Of a stretch of 64,000 nt of DNA, positions 24,648-36,745 are shown piece after piece. Each line of letters starts with the position of its first letter. The stretch's first letter is position 1. The DNA comes from Hoplostethus atlanticus (taxonomy: Eukaryota > Chordata > Actinopteri > Trachichthyiformes > Trachichthyidae): assembly GCA_034670405.1 (NCBI GenBank), contig JAXDDX010000114.1, positions 1,442,001-1,506,000 on the forward strand, written 5' to 3'. A program made the position numbers and the translations under genes. The notes under the pieces were generated by a model, which had not been told where the DNA came from, made no database searches, and saw nothing but the letters and a program-made list of their open reading frames with translations.

Positions 24648-25797
24648 GATTCATCTGTCCTCAATAACGATAGACCTATTATATACAAAACTTTGGAGAA
24701 TGTAGTGTCATTAAACCTAGAGATGATGGAAAGAGAAACCTATTTTGAAGTAGTTTCTGGTAATCATTCTAATGCTGAAAATGCCCTTGTTGGGTCTATT
24801 AATGATCCCCTAATGAATGCAGATTCTAATGAATTATCTGTGTCAGCACTGCTTGACCGAAGTGCAGCCTTCGACACGACCGGCCATGCAGAAAATTTGT
24901 TTGACCAAAGAGAGCCAGTCCAGGGGAGCAACAGAAACCAAACAACAACAACAAACAATTGCGGTAAACTAGTGGCATTGCGTGACGGTCTAGCTCATTT
25001 AAAGGACTAGATGTCCAAAAATGTCCTTGAATTCAATTCAGACAAAGCTGGGTGTCTTTGTTTATTGACCCTGAACACCTCTGTGGACACATTCTGCTGC
25101 CTCTTGGTCCTTTACATCCACATATTAAGCCTCTATCAAAGAAAAAAAGGAGTTATTGATTCAGCATGTGAGCAGCACACTCACATGCTGGCTTTGACAT
25201 CTTTTACCAATTTAAGAACTGAAAAGATTATACTGGCTGGATACTGAAAGAATAAGCTTTCATATGGCCTTGACTACTGTAATGCCCTGTTTTATTGAAT
25301 CCAAAAGCTGTGGCATAGCTTCAGATTGGCAATAACCTGGCAGCAGATATCTGCAGAAAGACTAAATGCACATCATAGGATCATATTAGAATTGTCTATA
25401 CTATTAGCCTGTAAGTGTTGGAATTGATTGAAACATTTTACCCATTGACTTTTAAGGCTCTGTTAGGTCTGGCCCCTATATACATTTCAGATTTTTTTAA
25501 ACTTTTTTTAACAGAGTACAGCCTGAGATCCTCAAGCTGGGCCCTCCTCACCAGTGGGTTGTCCAGGCTTAACATAGCAGACATTTGCTGTCCAGCCCCC
25601 TTGGCTTTGGAAGGCTTTGAGTAATGGTTTGGCCTGGAAAAATCAATGCCAAATTTGTAATCACCTCTTTTTACATACCGGCTTTTAAATAACTTTTACC
25701 TTTTCTATTCTCCCTCTTTCAAACACTTTGTTTCACTGTTTTGAAAAGTGCTATATAAATAAATTGTAGGATTTATTATTATTATTATTATTATTAT
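24648..25797 (+). mobile_element. Decayed LINE (Jockey group), RT fragments to ATT tail
   Basis: The frame at 24591-25010 holds LNNDRPIIYKTLENVV, then a stretch ending INDPLMNADSNELSVSALLD and RSAAFDTTGH. These correspond to the fish LINE reverse transcriptase blocks usually read as LNNYRPIS, ALV.INDLLMNADS and LLDLSAAFDTVDH. Next, at 25011-25100, FNSDKAGCL matches the LQLNSDKTECL block, meaning the YADD region between has been lost. Then LDYCNAL at about 25270 and ALLGLAPIYISDFFK at about 25455 match the C-terminal region. The copy ends with TTTTGAAAAGTGCTATATAA and an ATT-repeat tail at 25772-25797. Internal deletion and several frame changes mark it as old and dead. The 3' UTR resembles the fragment at 43.8-44.1 kb. 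Confidence 0.85.
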
Positions 25798-27570
25798 GAA
25801 TGAATGAATGAATGACTATTTCAGACACTTCCAAGACAAATGTCTGTAGGCTGCCAGGGGTTGGGTAATCTAAGGTAATTTAAGGATACTTGTCCATCTC
25901 ATTTAAAAAGGTCCAATCCAAATTCCAAAATCCTAATGAGTAAAAAATAGCAGCCTAGCCTCGACAAGCCTAATTTGCAGAGAGAGTGCTCTGGATGAAG
26001 TCTGACCGCCAAATGGAGTCAATGCCAACGCAGCAGCACTGACAGTAAACATTGGACAATTAGCCATATAATGAGTGTGTAATGAGGGGGTAAGGCAGAT
26101 GTGGCTAATTCACGATGGATGAACTGTGTTCCTGAAGAGACAGTCAGTATGCATGAGCTTGTCGAACAACACTTTCTTGTACAAACAGTCCCCTCGGCAA
26201 GACCGAGTACATTTCAAAATACGATGCCGTTCTGAGAGGCCTGCTGTGGCGCATTGCAATTATAGAACAGAGAATTCTTAATAAGCCTGAAATTACTGAA
26301 ACACCTAACTGCAGCCTCTACAGAAGGTTATTTTTAGGTCAGCTAATTAGACTGTGGGATGAAAAATGATGTTCAAATCATATAAATAATTTACAAAGCA
26401 GATTCTCAACTACGGAACAATATTATGAGAGTAATTACAACCAGGTATGAATCAAATGGTGTTGATCTCTCTCTGAACGTGTGAGTACACAGCATGCCCG
26501 GACTGAGAACTAAATGTTCCATGTTATTAAGCCTTTTATTGTGATATCAACTATTTTCTGACTAAAGCTGCCTGGCAAAACTGCCTGCCTGAAAACTTGA
26601 AAACAGCAGCTGTCAGAAACAATGGTGGTTCATGGAAAAAAATAAATAAAAGCAAGACAAGCTTTCAAAGAATAAGAGCAGGTTATAAGCCTCGGTCCTC
26701 ATTAATGTGTAATAGCTTGGCGTTAACTCGGCACAGCCACCACAGTGCGTCTCTCCCATTGTTTTTGGTATGTGTATTCCCAATCCGCAGGGCTTTCTAT
26801 TATTTATAACAGCCTACATCAGCCCTGCAGAGTCTGGCACTGCTGGGAAACAGACAGATGACAGTCCTCTGCTGCTGTCAAGCAACCGGTTTCTCTACTG
26901 GGGGACTGCGAGTACTTTGAGACAGTTAGCAGCTCAGACACTACAGTTAATTCATCATGTGCATTGGCCTTCAACAAGTGTGAACTTAAACTGTCATGTA
27001 GAGTGGTTCCTTTCACAACCCTTTATCCTCATATCCAAGAAAGCTTCAACACTTGATTGAAATCTCTTGAACACATCAAGCATTCCACCAACTCTTTGCA
27101 AGTAGTGTAACAGTCCACGGAGACAGAAAGTGTGGATCAAACAACAGTAGGGTACATCAGAGCTTTCTAATGCTTTCTGACAGCTGATTCGCCCTCAGGA
27201 TGAGGTAAAAAAGAAAAGAAGACTCAGAAAAAAGGATACGGCTGCCCCTTTTATGAACCAGAAGCTACATTCATTCACTCCCTTTGCCACGTTATTGTTC
27301 TTTCCCATTTCTCTGTGTGAGCTCTGTTTAGCAGTGGGCTACTCAGGCTCCTTCATGTCATCATTGTTTTCATCCACTGGACCTCTCACACTGCAAACAA
27401 ATCCAAAAGAACAAAGAACTACTGACTGCAAAAGGCTGCTAACCTTAGAAAGGAATACATGTAAAGCCAAATACATTTCCAGGCGCTTATAGGGCTTTGA
27501 CTCAACACACTTTGTATGTTGATTCAGTTGTGTGTGCTCCCAGGGTGAAACAGATTCCAGCTACGTTTGC
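25798..27570. other. Gene-free sequence, possible conserved block
   Basis: A (GAAT)n run follows the LINE tail at about 25797-25815. The AT-rich block 26220-26440 contains several homeodomain-type AATTA cores and looks like non-coding regulatory sequence (inference). No gene was recognised. Confidence 0.4.
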
Positions 27571-27690
27571 ATTACATTACATTGCAGTCATTTAGCAGAC
27601 GCTTTTATCCAAAGCGACTTACAATAAGTGCATTCAATGTACTGTAGGTAGGCAAGAGAACTACTAGTCACCATAAATCGTATCTATCTA
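27571..27690 (+). repeat. Dispersed teleost repeat (ATTTAGCAGACGC type)
   Basis: CATTACATTACATTGCAGTC is followed by ATTTAGCAGACGCTTTTATC and CAAAGCGACTTACA, a sequence I recognise as one of the most frequent short repeats in teleost genomes. It ends near a TATC simple repeat at about 27680. Whether it is a SINE or a DNA-transposon fragment I cannot tell. Confidence 0.75.
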
Positions 27691-28571
27691 TCTATCCACA
27701 CTTTTTTTTAAACAAATAAAACAAGCATGCACGCTGGACAGCATGAAATCCCTCTCTAGATGTCTGCTCTCTGAGATGATGCTCCCAGCCACTGTTGCCT
27801 TTTCTGCAATGTCCAACTCTCATAACATGGTTGTAAAATGCCTGTATTTAATCACCGAGAGATCATGTTGAGAGTGTTGAGAGCCTCCTGTTATGTTTTT
27901 GCTCTCTAGTCCAGTTTCCCTGACACAAGATCTACACCGTCATCGGGTTTCTCATCAACCTGCCTGGAGGCCTCGGTGAAAGGGTGTACGGATGCCTCTC
28001 TACTAGACATCCAGAGCAGTGTGAAGATATTTAGAACGTGGATCCGTAAAGATGAGCCCCTGTATGGACAACCAATAGGGAGAGGAAGCAATCGAACTCA
28101 GGCATGCACACAAGTCGGTCAAGCCTTGTTATCGAAGGGAAAAATCAATGCTCCCTCTACTGAGTGGGCAGGCTGCTTTGCACGGCGCTCACATACTGCG
28201 GCAGCCTCAGAAGTAGTGGGGGGAGGCTGACTGACATTTGAAGTCGGCTTAGTGGGGCTGTGTATATTCTAACTGTGAATCACATGTCCCAGTCATTACT
28301 CCAAATGCAAGCACTTCACATGTTTGCTTGAAGGTAGAATACCTTGAAATACATATTTCATACCAAACACTATTCCTTTTTTTTGCTCTATAAACTTGGC
28401 CCAAATCTGAGATACCCAATTTGAGCTTTTGGGCCCATATCAATATCCAATTTACATCTAATTATATGAAGACATTGATAACATTACCATGCAAATATAT
28501 GCAGTTACTGGGTTGATTATTTTCTGCACTGAAGCAAAACAAATACACCTGTTTATATATATATATATATA
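27691..28571. other. Gene-free unique sequence
   Basis: Nothing recognised. A short TA run lies at 28555-28571 next to the SINE tail. Confidence 0.5.
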
Positions 28572-28742
28572 TCATTTTTTATTTTTTTATTTGGTGCTTT
28601 TATTCGATAGCTACAGCAAAGAGAGACAGGAACGGCTGGGAGGGGGAGATGACATGCAACAAACGTCAGAGGCCAGATTTGAACCCAGGATGTCACGGTT
28701 AGATGGTTTGAGCCTCAGCCAAATGAACCACCTGGACACCCC
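28572..28742 (-). mobile_element. tRNA-derived SINE, diverged
   Basis: On the minus strand it starts GGGGTGTCCAGGTGGTTCA, with a degraded A box (GGCTGAGGCTC) and a B box-like GGGTTCAAATC. There follows the characteristic body TTGCATGTCATCTCCCCCTC and CCTGTCTCTCTTTGCTG, then an AT-rich tail beside a TA repeat. This layout is a common teleost tRNA-type SINE. Promoter boxes are diverged, so it is probably inactive. Confidence 0.8.
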
Positions 28743-28811
28743 GGGTGAACCTGTGTGTGAGCAGCAGCCTCAACGTTGGGCTGTGTCTTTGTTCTCTACT
28801 ACTTAGCAAGG

Positions 28812-28846
28812 AATCCAATTAAGCAAGAATTGTGCTTAATTGGATT
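28812..28846. repeat. 14-bp perfect inverted repeat, 7-base loop
   Basis: AATCCAATTAAGCA at 28812-28825 pairs with TGCTTAATTGGATT at 28833-28846. Spacer AGAATTG. Confidence 0.9.
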
Positions 28847-30435
28847 GTGGGCATACAATAAGCAGCGCCAAAGCTATTAGTTGTTCTTTTCATGCAAGAA
28901 CATCGCGGTATCACTGCATCCAGTCTGCTGCTTGCAGATGGAACAGTGGAAACAGTGGAGACAGTGTCCAGCACACAGGATGGGGACACCATATGGCTGT
29001 TGTGGTGACCTCACAGATCCCTGACCTGGCTTTTGGGATTACAACTGCAGACAGTTGCCCTAAGGGCATGCACTGTGTATGGATTAATGAGTTTATCTGA
29101 TGCACCGACTACGTAGTAACACACAAATCCTAGGTGGGGACTGAGCAGATTGGAGTTTTAGTTACACAAACATATCGAGGCTAAGTAACTTTCGACTAAA
29201 GCCTGGTGAAAAAGGCAAAGGGTAAGAGAGGAGGTACCTAATAGAATGAAGCCTAGTGCTCTTGTTACTAACTGAAAAAAAAGCAGCCAAAGTAAATTAT
29301 CTAGTTTAGCAAGTTAGCCTAGCTGACCTTCTATGTTCAAACTACCCATACTAGCCTGTAAATTTGTAGTTAACTAGTTAGCTAGCCTGCTGACCTCCCA
29401 AGATCATGAATGCCATGAATGACTGACAAAAGGAAGACATTACATTTATATTTCATGTGTATATTTTGACCAGAGATCCTTCTTTGCCATTCAAGTTCGC
29501 TAACTTTGCTCTGAAAGCTCTGCTAGCTCTGAAAAACGGTTATTTGGCTCCGCTCACTGAGGTTTAACTCAACCAATTAAGTTATTTCTGGCTCCAGAGC
29601 AGCAGCACCAGCAGCAGAACCTTCCAGAGTTCTTCAAGATTTATTTGCAACCTACTGAGCTCATAAGGGGTTGCATCAATCACTGCAATAAAAAGTCTTT
29701 GGATGAGTTTTGGAGGCTGAACCTACCTACCCACCCCTCACCCCCAATAATCCCAATCCAATCTAATGCACACCAAAATCAAAATACACACACACCAAAA
29801 CCTACACACACACACCACCACCACCATTGTTTGGCTTCCCTTGTCTGTCAAAATAGGACAGAGTGATGTATGATCTGGGTGCCCCCCCTACCCTTGGAAG
29901 AGATAATTTGCTGTGCATCCATACCAAAGGCCAAGTCTCATCCATCTCCTTTCCATTTCCACTGTCACCAAGCTCCATTAATGCAGGTAATTGAGCTCAT
30001 TCCGCCCTGTGAAAACTCATCTGACATCTAATCATCAAACCTAACTCTCTACTTGATGCAGCATGAGAGCCGTGCTTTCTTTGTTCTTTCACTGCTGACA
30101 TTGGACTTGTTTACTTGGATGAATTCTTGAGGGGCACAAACCTAATCTGCTTTATTATGTTACAGACCACCCATCAACACAAACATTGCAAAGGGTATGC
30201 CATGTGTGTTGCTCCTACTATCTTTCAATTATTCTGAGGTGTGCAAAAGATTATGTAAGCCCTGGTAATCAATTAGAGGACATAAAGCAGCGTGGTGTAA
30301 GGGGTATAATAATACTAATACCTACATGATAATAAAATCACACGTCAGGGATCCTCCAATGAGTCACTGTGCCGTCTGTGAGTCACATTATCACAACTGC
30401 ATGGATTCACATTTTGGTTCATACTATATATATCT
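28847..30435. other. Gene-free unique sequence
   Basis: No gene or family recognised. CA-rich runs occur near 29790-29825. Confidence 0.5.
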
Positions 30436-30710
30436 AAGGCCCCGTTCACATTTGTGACACGTCAAAAAATGGACAATATCTCATGTATCTCCATGAGACC
30501 TATGTGTTATCGTAATTTATATAACAATATCGCAACCCAGTCTGTTGTAAAAGTTGAAAATAATTGAACTTTTGACATCCGTGAACGGACTTCTTCGGCC
30601 AATGAGACCGCATCTTGAGACACGCCCACAACAACGCAAGCTAGGTGGTTTCAACGCATGCTTGTCCGGGAATTTGACTGACGCAAAATATCCCATGTGA
30701 ATGCAACCTT
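30436..30710. mobile_element. MITE, about 275 bp, AAGG-type inverted ends
   Basis: Left end AAGGCCCCGTTCACATTTG and right end ATGTGAATGCAACCTT are imperfect inverted repeats sharing AAGG and TTCACAT. The interior is non-coding, with an ACGCCCACAACAACGCAAGC block of the kind found in short teleost DNA transposons. No transposase is present. The superfamily is uncertain. Confidence 0.65.
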
Positions 30711-32589
30711 TTTCTCAGGTCAGAGTTGCACAAAAAAAAAAAAAAAAACACTTGTAACCTTGAATTGAATTTATCTCTCTCTCTCTCACATTTTCTGCTT
30801 GACCCAATGTAAAAAAAAATTACATAAACGCCAGGGGTATTAAGCACGTTATCAGAGCAGCCATTGGTCAAGTCACTGAAAGAAGGGGGCCATTGAGGCA
30901 GCTGAACATCAGCCTTGTCAGGGAAGTAAATGTTAAGAAATAGCACAAAGAGAAAGCCAAAGTACCACAGCTATCAATTCAGGCCTGGGTACAGGGATGC
31001 TTTGTGTTTCCGTGGGCCGGGTCTGAGCAGAGCTGGCACTCCATTAACGTTTATTAGTCAGTAACAGCTCTCTTTGCAATCTTGTCAAGGCCAAGACCCA
31101 GCGAATGAAATCATGGTCGCCAGCTGAGACTGTTACTGCCACTGTGCTGAAAGTGTGTCCCCTGCTTTATTGCTAGCAACCTTCAACCATATCACCCTGA
31201 TCCATGGTGCTTGTCTGGGCTGCTGTAACTATGCCAACCGCCTTGAACAAAAGTTGGCCTTATGGGTCTGTATAACTTCTGAAAACCACTGTTCTTTAAA
31301 AAGGGCCCTCCTCTAGTGAATTCAACATCCATCTGAAATCACAAACAAAAGTCACACTGCTGCTCAAAATAAGGTTTGTGTGTATAGCTAGCGAATCAGG
31401 GGGGGAGGCAAAGTTCACCTGTTCCTATTTCGTAATTCTGTCTTGCATAGTAAACCTCTCATTTGCTTGTTGGGCAGATTTGAAAACAAAGATGATTGTT
31501 TTTGGCATCACTGGAGAGGAACTGTGATTGATCAGTCAGTATATTCCTTTCCCCCTCGCAGCAGCCCCCGCATCTGAGCCAAGTTTGTGCAGTGTGATAT
31601 GTCACGTATGTGGACTCTAAGTATTAGTGGTGGATGAAGACTGACTAGACAGGCTTGGATTGGTGCTTTACTAACATCAGCGGGTGCCGTGTTTGCAAGA
31701 AGTATTTGACGCCACGGGGCTGCACCACATGCAGCTCTGTGCAGCGACGGCGGGACAAAGGAGCATGACGGCGAAAAAATTGCAGCCTCAAAATGATAGA
31801 TGGTAGTGGAATATCGAGTGACGTGTTTTTTTTTTTTTGTCAATATGGTGAATCTCTGTCAGTGAGACAGCTATTGTTGCTAGGAAAAGCATAAGCAGTT
31901 TACTCAAGCAGAAGAATGGTGCAATGGGGATAATTTGCCTCTCAGTGAGGCTGAATCATGTGGACAAAGATGATCTCAGCTCGGGTCCGGCAAGACATTG
32001 TTCAGAGGGTTGTTTCATGGAGAACAGCTCGACTTGGAAGAATCCCAGGCTAATTTTACACTTCATAGTGCATATTGGTAATGCATCCGATTTTCAATTT
32101 TGTCATGGTTAAAGGGTAAAATACTAAATTTGGACAAATGCAAAATGATTATGATTAAAACTAATCATGACAATTCCTAAATTTTACGATGTTTGCTACA
32201 TTGAAGTTATTCCAAGTGGGTTATATGTTAAGTCCTTTTTGAGTTTTGATTATTTTCTTTCGATTCCGCTCCCTAACCCTCAAAGTCACATTACCTCACA
32301 TAAAGAGACAATTCACAATGAATGTGTTCCCAAAAAAGTAAAAGTCTGCATCAGAGTGAAAGTCCTCCCATTCCCTATGTCACATTTCCTCCCTTATTGC
32401 CCACGAGTGTATCCCATTCCTTTCAATTGGTTGAATCAGACCGTACGTACCTACATTCACTTAGAACAAAATGAGTAGTTTGAGCCTATGCATGAGTCAC
32501 TTGGAATCACAGCGCTTCCTATCAGTACCATTTCTGACTGCTTTCAGGATTAATTCTGACAAGAAATATTATATATAATATTATATTAT
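30711..32589. other. Gene-free sequence with short homopolymer runs
   Basis: An A run lies at about 30732-30748 and a T run near 31827-31839. Nothing else was recognised. Confidence 0.5.
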
Positions 32590-32674
32590 GGTGATGCATT
32601 GGTTCTGTCCTTCCTAGACTTAAATATATATATTATATATTTAAGTCTAGGAAGGACAGAACCAATGCATCACC
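32590..32674. repeat. Perfect 41-bp inverted repeat, 3-bp spacer
   Basis: Positions 32590-32630 are the exact reverse complement of 32634-32674; the spacer is TAT. The outer arms are ordinary sequence (GGTGATGCATTGGTTCTGTC), only the centre is TA-rich, so this is not a simple repeat. Confidence 0.97.
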
Positions 32675-34393
32675 TTGTCAAATCATATTCACTCCAACTT
32701 GCAACACAATGTCTAATTGGTAGGTAAATAATTTGAATGCAGATAGATATTTTGAAGAGTGGGTACTCCAATCAGAAAAAAGTCAACTTCCTCATTACTG
32801 GCTATGAGCCTTTGGCTGCATCAAAGTATCTCGGACTAGGGTAACATAAAAGAGCACACAGTGAAACCATCATTAATTCTACTTATCAAAACAAAGCCAA
32901 ACCTCTGGTGCACAAGAAGTGATGCTTTTTACATTTCCAGCAGCAGCAGGGGAGATAGAAGAAGAACTGACAAGCAATCTCTGGGAAGTGCAGTGTAGAA
33001 ACACCACAGCAATGACCACTTACCACTAAAGACATCAACAAAATGTCAACTAAATAAAATAATTAAAAAAACAACAACAAATCTCACAGTACCACTGGAA
33101 ACCCACTTAGCTATCCCTGGGCCCAACATCTCATTACTTTAATTAGTGGAACAACTGGAGTCGACCACTGCCGGGCTGCAGACCACTGCATCGACAGAGA
33201 AGTCCACACTCATTATCGTTCAGTATTTATCAGGTGACTATTTGTTTGAAGCAATTTGTTCATGTTATATTTCCCATCACTACTTGTTCTAACCCCTATT
33301 ACTCTGTGCTACTGATCAGCACGCAATTCCTACACGCAACAAACTGAGGAAGTGCCTACAGCCAAAGCATAACCTGCTGCGTGATTATATGGGCTCAATG
33401 CCTGACACTATGTGGCGTATCTTCCCCTTGTATTAGCTTCAACAGCAATAGGAAAAAAACTATTATACTAAGACATTGTTTTTTTTTCCTGGCACAGACC
33501 AAAACTGTTGGGAGCAAAACTCAAAATCTCACTTCATAAGGACAATTTATAGCCACCAGTGTATACCATGCATATTGGTCGTGACGGATCACAACTGTCA
33601 GTTCATCAAGATTGGCAGGGATTCCTTCACCAACAAACTCCCAGCTCTGTCAAACACAAAAATCTTTTTTTCACAAGCATGTTTGTGAAACCTATTGTTC
33701 GGTTGTGGGAATTTGCAGATGCACAAATGATTTTTCCGAGGCACAAAGTGCTACGTTTTCCAGCTCTCACACAATTTTCCTATTTTTGGCATTTTTCCCG
33801 TGCATCATGGGATATGCTTGCCAGCACCGCATTCTAACTAATTACACCACTTCATGTAATGCAGTACAGAAATCAACAAATTTATTAGTGACAGAACAAA
33901 ACGAAGAAAACAGAGTGTGAACACAACTCTTGTATTCAGGGTATGATATATTAACACTAACACTAATAATATATACCTGTCCTGACTGGGATTCGCAATA
34001 GCATGCAAAGATCTGTCAACACACCTTTGTGGTATAGTAACTGCTAAGGAATACATCTGAGGGGAACACAAGGACAACCAAGGATCAGCAGAGGGGAGTC
34101 TTTTTTTCTGCTTCTTTACTGAGATCAGCTGAAAGATTTTAGACACCCAGAAGCATCATGCACCTGTCTGTCAACCTTAAGTTGTTCACCTGCACACTTT
34201 TTTTTAACTTAGCATCCTCCTCCAGTATCTCCCCTTTCAAATTTCTAAACCTCTCAGAAAGCATTTCACAAAAGGGATGTCCGATTACTTCCACCAATCG
34301 CAGTCCCAGTCAAAACGAGGCTCAGGTGTGCCAGGGCGGCACAGGGTGTTTGAAGATGTTCATATTGTCTGTGAGGTCAGTGGAGGCGGGGCT
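32675..34393. other. Gene-free unique sequence
   Basis: Open frames of up to about 100 codons overlap in several frames at 33476-34146 without recognisable content. They look like chance. Confidence 0.5.
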
Positions 34394-34713
34394 TTAAGAT
34401 GCACTATGTAACTTTTCACCTTGAGCCACAGAAGTGTGTTGTTAGCGCTGCCCTCAGTTGGTCTTGTTCATACCCCAATACTTGTCAATCACCTTCATGT
34501 CAACCTTGAAATACCAGAGGCTGAAGGGGCAATCTGCAATTTTAAAAAGAAGCAATCGATGTTCACCATGCGTCTTGTCTGGCTTTGGTTTTCTATCATT
34601 TCAAACTGCTTTCCATCAATGATGCCTGCAGCAAAAGGTATACCCGCCCCAAAACGTCCAGAACATCATGGAAATGTCCAATTACAGGGAAGGTTTCCAT
34701 ATTGTAGCTTTAA
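34394..34713. mobile_element. TTAA-bounded MITE, about 320 bp
   Basis: Left end TTAAGATGCACTATGTAAC; the right end, reverse-complemented, reads TTAAAGCTACAATATGGAAA. The ends form an imperfect inverted repeat and both abut TTAA, as expected for a TTAA target duplication. The interior has no coding content. The left end resembles the termini at 6252 and 48380, so a single family is likely. Confidence 0.7.
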
Positions 34714-34984
34714 TAAATGGAATTGAGGGTGTGGCCTCGAACACCTGTTCCCAGAATCAAAATGTCAAATTGCATTGATGTGGGCATGAATAATGTGTAA
34801 GTGTAAATGTGGCTTTGTGTGAGTGTGTGAGTGAGTGTGTGTGGATGGTTGTGCATACGTGTGTGTGTTTATGTGTGAGTTTATACGACTACAGAACTAT
34901 AGTGAGTAACAATCTCTCTCTCAACTGAACGCCTACTAAACAAGTAAAATGAAGGTTGACGCTGAATGAAATGTTTTCTTAAGT

Positions 34985-35165
34985 TTCAGTGTTGTGGGAA
35001 CACTGTGCACATAGGAGGTCGTTGCTGACTAAGAGAAATAAACTCACCGCTGTGAGACAAGGACGGTGCTTTGCAAAGAACCCATCAAGAGAGCAATCAT
35101 CTAGGAGAGCAGCAAAGAAGCGCACAGAAATTAAAATGCCTGCTACCAATTCATCAAAAGAAATC
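34985..35165 (+). repeat. Unidentified repeat, copy 1 (paired with 36583-36745)
   Basis: This stretch and 36583-36745 share GAGAGCAATCATCTAGG-like, AGAGCAGCAAA-like and ATTAAAATGCCTGCT-like blocks in the same order. Translated from 34989, the spaced residues RNK.T, EQS..RA and I.M.A..S.K agree with copy 2 in the same frame. Family and function are unknown; the similarity was judged by eye. Confidence 0.45.
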
Positions 35166-36582
35166 GTTGAGAGCGAACTTTCACACTGAAACAGAATTCA
35201 GACATTTTCGTCTTAACGAGTGGCATTTCTAACTGAGCGTGGACAACTTTCTCCCAAAGCCGAAATCCAGAAAGCCAATTATGTCTGAATGTCTATTCAT
35301 AAAATGTTCACTTAAGGTTTTTACCCATATGAGCTTTCCTTGAGAGAGTAATAATTCCCAATGTATCAAAAATGTGCTTATATCTCCAGAGAATTACCTT
35401 GAGTGACAATATCAACAAAATTGTCAAATAGAGCCTATTCACGAACCGCTCCTTTTCTCAGAGAGACCGAATGTTGCGAATCTCTCGTCTCTAGCTTTTG
35501 AGGGACATGTTCATGTATACAAATCTACAATTCAGCGCACCAAACCACAGGCGTAACATATGTGAATTCTATTTTAGGGTGGATTTCCCCTCTAGGTAGG
35601 CAGATAAAAACAAACCCACAAGGGCGCTAACATAAAAAAAATAAAATGTTGCACTCACAAAACGGTCAGCGCTCTCACCAGCCACCGAGCCCCAACAGCT
35701 TTGTCACAGCAAGACAAGCAGAATATCTCATTTCTCGTCTACCTTTCTCATTTCCCACTGTGAGAACCCTAAGGCAGTGCCCGTTGGAGCAAAATAAATG
35801 TGGTTGGCTATGTTGACGTTGGTAATTGACCTTTCGGACCCTGGTTGGGTGACTCTCACTGTCTTTACATAAAACTGCATCAATAATAAATGGCACCTCT
35901 CTGTTTTTGACCACGGAGCCTTGATCTAGAGTGTTTTTTTTGCTCTGTTTGCCTGTGTTTTGCTCAGGAACTTGGCAAGATAAGCTTTCCCAACCCCTCT
36001 CTAAATTACAGCTTCTTCACATTGGCGACATCCCCAGTGGAGCCTGAATGTTATCGCGCCACAGCGACACAAGGAGCTCTCCATTTTAGATCTGTGGAGC
36101 AAAACTGGTTTTGTTGCTAACCTTGGGGCCCACCGCGCATCAATGAGTAAGGGGAGCCAACCTAACTGAGTTGCTGGCATGCTCTTAGTGATAACTTCAG
36201 CAATGACAGTGTTTTATCACACTGAAGAGAAACCACGCTCACCACCTTGCTGGCTTTGGGATGAGTGTGTGCGTGTGTGTGTGTGTGTTTGTGTGTGTTA
36301 TGAAAATCAAGATTGCTCAGTAGTTGTGTATTAGTGCAGTACGCACATTACTGCAGGGCATGTAAATCCCTGTGATTTTGTGAGCCTGCAAGTGTGTGTG
36401 TCTGCAAATGTATGTGTGTGTTTATATGCCGGTGTATGTGTTTGGTGCATGTGTGTTTATGACTGCAGTGAGTGGTGCAATGGAAAAACAACAGATGACT
36501 GGCTAATCCTCTCAAGACTCTTATGAACTCTAATCAACGCTGGCTGAGCAGTAGAGCCCAAACTCCAAGGCTTTTAACATTT

Positions 36583-36745
36583 TGAAAGTTTGTTGGAGCA
36601 CTATGGGTAGAGTGGGCTGCTATACTGCAGACTGCCCAGCATTGAGAAACAAGGCCACTATATTCAAAAGTGCCACAACAACAGAGCAATCACCTGGCAG
36701 AGCAGAAAACTGCAAAATTAGAATGTCTGCTTTGACTTCAACTAA
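36583..36745 (+). repeat. Unidentified repeat, copy 2 (paired with 34985-35165)
   Basis: This is the partner of copy 1. An open frame (36582-36809, 75 codons) includes LRNKATIFKSATTTEQSPGR and KIRMSALTSTKS. It could be a fragment of a transposon-encoded protein or a non-coding repeat that is open by chance. Confidence 0.45.
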
